Made by a program: the position numbers and the translations under genes. This document shows, piece after piece, positions 1-5,401 of a stretch of DNA of 5,401 bases. Below the pieces are notes generated by a model that did not search any database, was not told the origin of the DNA, and saw only the letters and a list, made by a program, of their open reading frames with translations. Every line of letters starts with the position of its first letter. Within the stretch, counting starts at the first letter, position 1. The DNA is from Gammaproteobacteria bacterium (GTDB taxonomy: Bacteria; Pseudomonadota; Gammaproteobacteria; DSM-26407), in contig JAQVKR010000215.1 in the NCBI GenBank assembly GCA_028694565.1, forward strand, positions 1 to 5,401, written 5' to 3'.

Positions 1-495
1 GCCGCCGCCGCCGCCGCGCTCGCGATCGGCGCCGCCCCCGAGGAGGTGGCCGCGGGGCTGGCGGGCATGGCGCTCATCCGCGGGCGGATGCAGGCGCAGC
101 CGGGCCGCGGCGGCTGCCGCCTCATCGATGACAGCTACAACGCCAATCCCGGCTCGGTGCGGGCGGCCATCGACGTGCTGGCCGGCTGCGGCGGCGAGCG
201 GGTGCTGGTGCTCGGCGACATGGCCGAGCTGGGGCCCGAGGCCCCGGCGCTGCACGCCGACATCGGGCGGGCGGCCCGCGCCGCCGGCCTGGAGCGGCTC
301 TACACGCTGGGCCCCCTGTGCCGCGAGGCGGCGGCGGCCTTCGGGCCCGGCGCCGAACAGTTCGACTCCCATGCGGCGCTGGCGGCCGCGCTGGAACAGG
401 TGGTGCATCCCGCGATGACGGTGCTGGTGAAGGGCTCCCGCAGCATGCGCATGGAGCGGGTGGTGGACGCGCTGCGCGCGCCGGTGGAGGACTGA
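1..495 (+). CDS. murF: MurF, UDP-MurNAc-tripeptide--D-Ala-D-Ala ligase (C-terminal part; 5' end outside window)
   Basis: This is the last 164 codons of MurF, the cytoplasmic ATP-dependent ligase that adds D-Ala-D-Ala to UDP-MurNAc-tripeptide to complete the pentapeptide precursor. The reading frame is open from base 1 and ends at TGA 493-495. The family is usually about 450 residues, so roughly the last third is present: the end of the central ATPase domain and the C-terminal domain. Visible motifs, numbered within the fragment, are [10 protein letters not shown] (43-52), which belongs to the C-terminal ligase domain, GDMAELG (72-78), and the terminal KGSRSMRME (144-152), which is highly characteristic of MurF. 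The first six codons encode an alanine run, equivalent to the Ala-rich helix before this domain in E. coli MurF. The GTG at 46 and ATG at 67 are internal codons, not starts. The gene lies 4 bases upstream of mraY, the usual dcw arrangement. The identification is secure; the N-terminal part cannot be judged here. Confidence 0.97.
   Translation, partial: AAAAAALAIGAAPEEVAAGLAGMALIRGRMQAQPGRGGCRLIDDSYNANPGSVRAAIDVLAGCGGERVLVLGDMAELGPEAPALHADIGRAARAAGLERLYTLGPLCREAAAAFGPGAEQFDSHAALAAALEQVVHPAMTVLVKGSRSMRMERVVDALRAPVED
486..490 (+). promoter_or_regulatory. Ribosome binding site of mraY
   Basis: GGAGG lies inside the last codons of murF, 9 bases before ATG 500. A second weaker purine run (GAGG, 494-497) sits across the murF stop but is too close to the start to be the main site. 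The position inside murF suggests translation of mraY is coupled to termination of murF. Confidence 0.65.
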
Positions 496-499
496 GGCG

Positions 500-1582
500 A
501 TGCTGCTCTGGCTCACCGAATGGCTGGCCCAGGTGCACACGGGGTTCAACGTGTTCCAGTACCTGACCCTGCGGGCGATCCTGGGGGTGCTCACGGCGCT
601 GGTGATCTCCCTGGTGGTGGGGCCGCGCATGATCCAGCGCCTGACCCTGCACCAGGTGGGCCAGGTGGTGCGCGACGACGGGCCGCAGAGCCACCTGAGC
701 AAGGCGGGCACGCCCACCATGGGCGGGGCGCTGATCCTGGTGGCCATCGGGGTGGCGACCCTGCTGTGGTCGGATCTCTCCAACCGCTTCGTCTGGGTGG
801 TGCTGCTGGTGACCCTGCTGTTCGGCGTCATCGGCTGGGTGGATGACTACCGCAAGGTGGTCAGGAAGGATTCGCGCGGCCTGCCGGCGCGCTGGAAGTA
901 TCTGTGGCAGTCGGTGTTCGCCCTGGGGGTGGCGGTATTCCTCTACAGCACCGCCCAGCAGCCCGTGGAAACCCAGCTCATCGTGCCCTTCTTCAAGGCC
1001 GTGGCGCTGAACCTGGGCTGGCTCTACATCCCCCTGGTCTATTTCGTGGTGGTGGGCTCCAGCAACGCGGTGAACCTGACCGACGGCCTCGACGGGCTGG
1101 CCATCCTGCCGGCGGTGATGGTGGGCGGGGCGCTGGGGGTGTTCGCCTACGCCACCGGCCACGTCAACTTCTCCCAGTACCTGGCCATCCCCTATATCCC
1201 GGGGGTGGGCGAGGTGGTGGTGTTCTGCGGCGCCCTGGTGGGGGCCGGGCTCGGTTTTCTCTGGTTCAACACCTACCCCGCCCAGGTGTTCATGGGCGAC
1301 GTCGGCGCGCTCGCCCTGGGGGCGGCGCTGGGGATCCTGGCGGTGCTGGTGCGCCAGGAGCTGGTGCTGCTGGTGATGGGCGGGGTGTTCGTGATGGAGA
1401 CGGTGTCGGTGATCCTGCAGGTGGCCTCCTACAAGCTCACCGGGCGGCGCATCTTCCGCATGGCGCCCCTGCACCACCACTTCGAGCTGAAGGGGTGGCC
1501 GGAGCCGCGGGTGATCGTGCGCTTCTGGATCATCACCGTGATCCTGGTGCTGGTGGGTCTGGCGACCCTGAAGATTCGCTGA
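500..1582 (+). CDS. mraY: MraY, phospho-N-acetylmuramoyl-pentapeptide transferase
   Basis: MraY is the integral membrane enzyme that transfers phospho-MurNAc-pentapeptide from UDP to undecaprenyl phosphate, giving lipid I on the inner face of the cytoplasmic membrane. The product has 360 residues, the same length as E. coli MraY, with about ten hydrophobic segments (roughly 18-41, 74-90, 97-113, 134-150, 173-188, 200-217, 236-255, 264-284, 288-308, 338-357). Diagnostic motifs are KAGTPTMGG (68-76), GWVDDY (112-117) with the Asp pair D115/D116, NLTDGLDGL (192-200), [11 protein letters not shown] (264-274) with D267, and the cytoplasmic histidine loop [14 protein letters not shown] (322-335). 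The three aspartates fall at the same numbers as the catalytic/Mg-binding residues of E. coli MraY. Lack of the roughly 30-residue insertion common in betaproteobacterial MraY fits a gammaproteobacterium. ATG 500 is chosen because it gives the full-length N-terminus and has a GGAGG upstream. The gene ends at TGA 1580-1582, 7 bases before murD. Confidence 0.98.
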   Translation: MLLWLTEWLAQVHTGFNVFQYLTLRAILGVLTALVISLVVGPRMIQRLTLHQVGQVVRDDGPQSHLSKAGTPTMGGALILVAIGVATLLWSDLSNRFVWVVLLVTLLFGVIGWVDDYRKVVRKDSRGLPARWKYLWQSVFALGVAVFLYSTAQQPVETQLIVPFFKAVALNLGWLYIPLVYFVVVGSSNAVNLTDGLDGLAILPAVMVGGALGVFAYATGHVNFSQYLAIPYIPGVGEVVVFCGALVGAGLGFLWFNTYPAQVFMGDVGALALGAALGILAVLVRQELVLLVMGGVFVMETVSVILQVASYKLTGRRIFRMAPLHHHFELKGWPEPRVIVRFWIITVILVLVGLATLKIR

Positions 1583-1587
1583 GGAAG
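1581..1587 (+). promoter_or_regulatory. Probable ribosome binding site of murD
   Basis: GAGGAAG overlaps the mraY stop codon. From the AGGA core (1582-1585) there are only 4 bases to ATG 1590, 13 to an in-frame GTG at 1599 and 16 to an in-frame ATG at 1602. None of these is an ideal distance, so the site does not decide the start cleanly. No better purine run precedes any of the candidates. Confidence 0.45.
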
Positions 1588-1589
1588 CG

Positions 1590-2971
<1,382 letters not shown>

Positions 2972-2975
<4 letters not shown>

Positions 2976-4165
2976 GCGCCCAGGCCCTGCCCCTCGGCGC
3001 CGGCGCCCGGCCGCTCCCGGTCTGGGACCTGTGGCTGCTCGGCACCGCCGCGCTGCTGCTTCTGATCGGCCTGGTGATGGTGGGATCGGCCTCCATGGCC
3101 ATCGCCGACCGCGCCAGCGGCGGGCCGCTGTTCTACCTCTACCGGCAGCTGGCCTATTGCGGGCTCGGCATCGGCCTGGGCGTCGCCGTGCTGCGGGTGC
3201 CGATGGCCCTGTGGGAGCGGCTGGGGCCCTACCTGCTGGTGCTGGGGGTGATGCTGATCGGGCTGGTGCTGGTGCCGGGGGTGGGGCGCGAGGTGAACGG
3301 CAGCGTGCGCTGGCTGGCCCTCGGCCCGGTCAACCTCCAGCCCTCGGAGCTGATGAAGCTGTTCATGGTGATCTACCTGGCCGGTTACCTGGTCCGCCGC
3401 GAGGAGGAGGTGCGCACCCGCTTCTCCGGCTTCCTCAAGCCGGGCCTGCTGCTGGGCCTGGTGGGCGTGCTGCTGCTGCTGGAGCCCGACTTCGGCGCCG
3501 TGGCCGTGCTCTCGGCCACCGTTCTGGGCATGCTGTTCCTGGGCGGCGTGCGGTTGTGGCAGTTCGCCCTGGTGGTGCTCCTGGCCATGGGCGCCCTGGC
3601 CGCCGTGGCCATCACCTCGCCCTACCGGCTGGAGCGCCTGACCACCTTCCTGGATCCCTGGGCCGACCCGTTCAACAGCGGTTTCCAGCTCACCCAGGCC
3701 CTCATCGCCTTCGGCCGCGGCGAGTGGCTCGGCGTGGGGCTGGGCGCCGGGGTGCAGAAGCTCTTCTACCTGCCGGAGGCGCACACCGACTTCCTGTTCG
3801 CGGTGCTGGCCGAGGAGCTCGGCCTGCTGGGCGCGCTGGCGGTGCTGGGCCTGTTCACCCTGCTGGTCTGGCGCGCCTTCGCCATCGGCGCGCGGGCGCT
3901 CCGGGCGGGGCGCCGCTATTCCGCCTACCTCGCCCTCGGGCTGGGCCTGTGGATCGCCCTGCAGGTCATCATCAGCGTCGGCGTCAACACCGGGCTGCTC
4001 CCCACCAAGGGGCTGACCCTGCCGCTGATGAGCTACGGCGGCAGCAGCCTGGTGACCAACTGCATCGCCGTCGCCCTGCTGCTGCGGGCGGATTACGAGT
4101 TGCGCACCGCGCCGCCGGAGACCCTCCCGGCACGGCGCGGCAGGATGCGGGAGGACGAGGCATGA
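2972..4165 (+). CDS. ftsW: FtsW, septal peptidoglycan glycosyltransferase (SEDS family)
   Basis: FtsW is the SEDS-family polytopic membrane protein that polymerises lipid II into glycan strands at the division septum, working with its class B penicillin-binding protein (FtsI). The product is 397 residues (E. coli FtsW, 414) with about ten hydrophobic segments. Family motifs are NGSVRWLALG (109-118), QPSELMKL (123-130), LLLEPDFGA (168-176), DPFNSGFQLTQALIAFGRG (232-250), the extracellular loop PEAHTDFLFAVLAEELG (268-284), and the SEDS signature near the C-terminus, NTGLLPTKGLTLPLMSYGG (339-357). D273 in AHTDF aligns with the aspartate implicated in catalysis in FtsW/RodA. Position between murD and murG distinguishes it from RodA, which sits in an elongation operon. 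The frame is open far upstream through murD (to 2369), but that part is Arg/Gly/Ala-rich shadow translation. ATG 2972 overlaps the murD stop in ATGA, has a GGGAG 8 bases upstream and gives a family-like N-terminus. It overlaps murG by 4 bases. Confidence 0.97.
4149..4154 (+). promoter_or_regulatory. Ribosome binding site of murG inside ftsW
   Basis: GGGAGG, 7 bases before ATG 4162, is the strongest Shine-Dalgarno match in the window. It lies in the last codons of ftsW and fixes the murG start at the ATGA overlap. Confidence 0.75.
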
Positions 4166-5253
4166 ACGGTCCCGGCGCGCACGCACTCGGCCGGCCGGTG
4201 CTGATCATGGCCGGCGGTACCGGCGGCCATGTCTTCCCGGCCCTGGCCGTGGCCCGCGAGCTGCAGGCCCGGGGCCGCGAGGTGGCCTGGCTCGGAACGG
4301 CCCGCGGACTGGAGGCCCGGGTGGTGCCCGAGGCCGGCCTGGCGCTGCACACCATCGACGTGGCCGGCCTGCGGGGCAAGGGCGCGTCCGGCTGGCTGCT
4401 GGCGCCCCTGCGCCTAGTCCGCGCCGTGTGGCAGGCGCAGCGGGTGGTGCGGCGGCTGCGCCCCGGCGCGGCGCTGGGCATGGGCGGCTTCGCTTCCGGC
4501 CCGGGGGGGCTGGCGGCCCGCCTGCTGGGGGTGCCGCTGGTGGTCCACGAGCAGAATGCGGTGGCCGGGCTCACCAACCGGGTGCTGGCCCGTATCGCCG
4601 CCCGGGTGCTCGAGGCCTTCCCGGGCAGCCTGCCCGGCGCCCGGACCGTCGGCAATCCGGTGCGCGCGGAGATCACCGCGCTGCCCGCCCCGGCGGAACG
4701 CTTCGCCGGGCGCGACGGGGCGCTGCGCCTGCTGGTGGTGGGCGGCAGCCAGGGGGCGCGGGCGCTGAACGCGACGCTTCCCGAGGCGATCGGCCGGTTG
4801 AACCCCGGCGCGCGCCCGGAGGTGCTGCACCAGACCGGCGCCGCCGAGGCGGACGGGGTGCGCGCGGCCTATGCCCGCGCGGGCGTCGCGGCGCGGGTGG
4901 AGCCGTTCATCGCCGACATGGCCGGCGCCTATGGCTGGGCGGATTTGGTGGTATGCCGCTCCGGTGCGCTGACGGTGAGCGAGCTGGCCGCCGCCGGGGT
5001 GGGTTCGGTGCTGGTGCCGTTCCCCCAGGCGGTGGACGACCACCAGACCCGCAATGCCGCCTACCTCGTGGAGGCCGGCGCGGCGGAACTGCTGCCCCAG
5101 TCGGTGCTGACGCCCGAGCGGCTGGCCGAGACCCTGCAGCGGCTGGGCGATCGCCGGCGGCTGCTGGCCATGGCCGTGGCCGCGCGCAGTCGGGCGACCC
5201 CGGCGGCCGCCGCGGCGGTGGCCGACGACATCGTGGAGATCGGACATGGCTGA
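4162..5253 (+). CDS. murG: MurG, UDP-GlcNAc:lipid I N-acetylglucosaminyltransferase
   Basis: MurG is the peripheral membrane GT-B glycosyltransferase (family GT28) that transfers GlcNAc from UDP-GlcNAc to lipid I, making lipid II on the cytoplasmic face. The product is 363 residues, close to the E. coli length of 355. The N-terminal acceptor domain (about 1-170) has the glycine loop [14 protein letters not shown] (18-31, His23), a second glycine loop [11 protein letters not shown] (106-116) and [11 protein letters not shown] (129-139). VGNPVR (163-168) leads into the donor domain. There GGSQGAR (194-200) is the third glycine loop, [16 protein letters not shown] (264-279) contains the UDP-GlcNAc-contacting glutamate region (E274), and [14 protein letters not shown] (286-299) is the usual nucleotide-sugar signature. 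ATG 4162 overlaps the ftsW stop (ATGA) and follows a GGGAGG. The same frame is open upstream to 2767, but that section is out-of-frame translation of murD and ftsW. The 3' end overlaps murC by 8 bases. A run of seven G bases lies in the second glycine-loop codons. Confidence 0.98.
   Translation: MNGPGAHALGRPVLIMAGGTGGHVFPALAVARELQARGREVAWLGTARGLEARVVPEAGLALHTIDVAGLRGKGASGWLLAPLRLVRAVWQAQRVVRRLRPGAALGMGGFASGPGGLAARLLGVPLVVHEQNAVAGLTNRVLARIAARVLEAFPGSLPGARTVGNPVRAEITALPAPAERFAGRDGALRLLVVGGSQGARALNATLPEAIGRLNPGARPEVLHQTGAAEADGVRAAYARAGVAARVEPFIADMAGAYGWADLVVCRSGALTVSELAAAGVGSVLVPFPQAVDDHQTRNAAYLVEAGAAELLPQSVLTPERLAETLQRLGDRRRLLAMAVAARSRATPAAAAAVADDIVEIGHG
5235..5238 (+). promoter_or_regulatory. 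Ribosome binding site of murC inside murG
   Basis: GGAG lies 7 bases before ATG 5246 and supports that start over the in-frame ATG at 5285, which has no purine-rich stretch at a suitable distance. Confidence 0.6.
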
Positions 5254-5401
5254 GACGGACCGCAACCCGCTTCCAGCACCGGGCATGGGCCGTACCCGCC
5301 GCATCCACTTCGTGGGCATCGGCGGTGCGGGCATGGGCGGCATCGCCGAGGTGCTCGCCAACCTCGGCTACGAGGTGAGCGGCTCCGACCTGCAGGAGGG
5401 C
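5246..5401 (+). CDS. murC: MurC, UDP-N-acetylmuramate--L-alanine ligase (N-terminal part; 3' end outside window)
   Basis: This is the first 52 codons of MurC, the cytoplasmic ATP-dependent ligase that adds L-alanine to UDP-MurNAc, the first amino-acid step of the stem peptide. The frame has no stop before the window ends. The fragment contains the family's N-terminal Rossmann motif [18 protein letters not shown] (20-37) with the UDP-binding GIGGAGM, followed by GYEVSGSD (41-48). These are nearly identical to E. coli MurC. The family is usually about 470-490 residues, so only a tenth is visible and the ATPase and C-terminal domains cannot be assessed. ATG 5246 is chosen for its GGAG at 7 bases and gives a tail of about 19 residues before the motif, similar to the E. 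coli protein. It begins 8 bases before the end of murG, so its translation is probably coupled to murG. Confidence 0.95.
   Translation, partial: MAETDRNPLPAPGMGRTRRIHFVGIGGAGMGGIAEVLANLGYEVSGSDLQEG

Noticed and set aside
1..18. GCC trinucleotide repeat at the window edge
   Set aside because: It is six alanine codons in an Ala-rich helix of MurF, where relatives also have alanines; not a functional repeat.
496..1589. Search for promoter or terminator between genes
   Set aside because: The gaps are 4 and 7 bases and the other junctions overlap. I saw no AT-rich -10-like element or hairpin followed by a T-run anywhere in the window.
3470..3482. CTG-rich repetitive runs in ftsW and similar GTG/CTG runs in mraY
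   Set aside because: They are preferred leucine and valine codons in membrane segments, not a repeat element.
4414..5361. Open frame of 315 codons on the minus strand, opposite murG and murC
   Set aside because: No family motif, compositionally biased, and antisense to two intact essential genes.

Overview
The window is a compact stretch of a chromosomal division and cell wall (dcw) cluster from a very GC-rich bacterium. It carries, all on the plus strand, the 3' end of murF, complete mraY, murD, ftsW and murG, and the 5' end of murC. Gene order, the 360-residue MraY that lines up with the E. coli protein almost without gaps, and the Pseudomonas-like MurD (its GSNAKST P-loop) suggest a gammaproteobacterium. 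The high GC content would fit a lineage such as the Chromatiales/Ectothiorhodospiraceae, but the genus is not resolved from the sequence alone.

Layout: murF (1-495, C-terminal 164 residues only); a 4-base gap; mraY (500-1582); a 7-base gap; murD (1590-2975); a 4-base ATGA overlap; ftsW (2972-4165); a 4-base ATGA overlap; murG (4162-5253); an 8-base overlap; murC (5246 to the window end, first 52 residues). There is no non-coding stretch longer than 7 bases, so there is no room for a dedicated intergenic promoter, terminator or RNA gene. All five visible stop codons are TGA.

The genes form one pathway. MurC, MurD and MurF are ATP-dependent ligases that build the UDP-MurNAc-pentapeptide stem in the cytoplasm. 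MraY transfers phospho-MurNAc-pentapeptide to undecaprenyl phosphate to make lipid I. MurG adds GlcNAc to give lipid II. FtsW polymerises lipid II into septal glycan together with its cognate class B PBP. The near-zero spacing implies one polycistronic mRNA with translational coupling.

Every catalytic motif I looked for is present and no gene is broken. I found no mobile element, CRISPR array, tRNA/rRNA or novel system. The long open frames on the minus strand and in alternative plus frames are by-products of the extreme GC3 codon bias. The second-look items are modest: a GGLGK variant in a MurD loop, the murD start choice, a G7 tract in murG, and the overlapping gene junctions.
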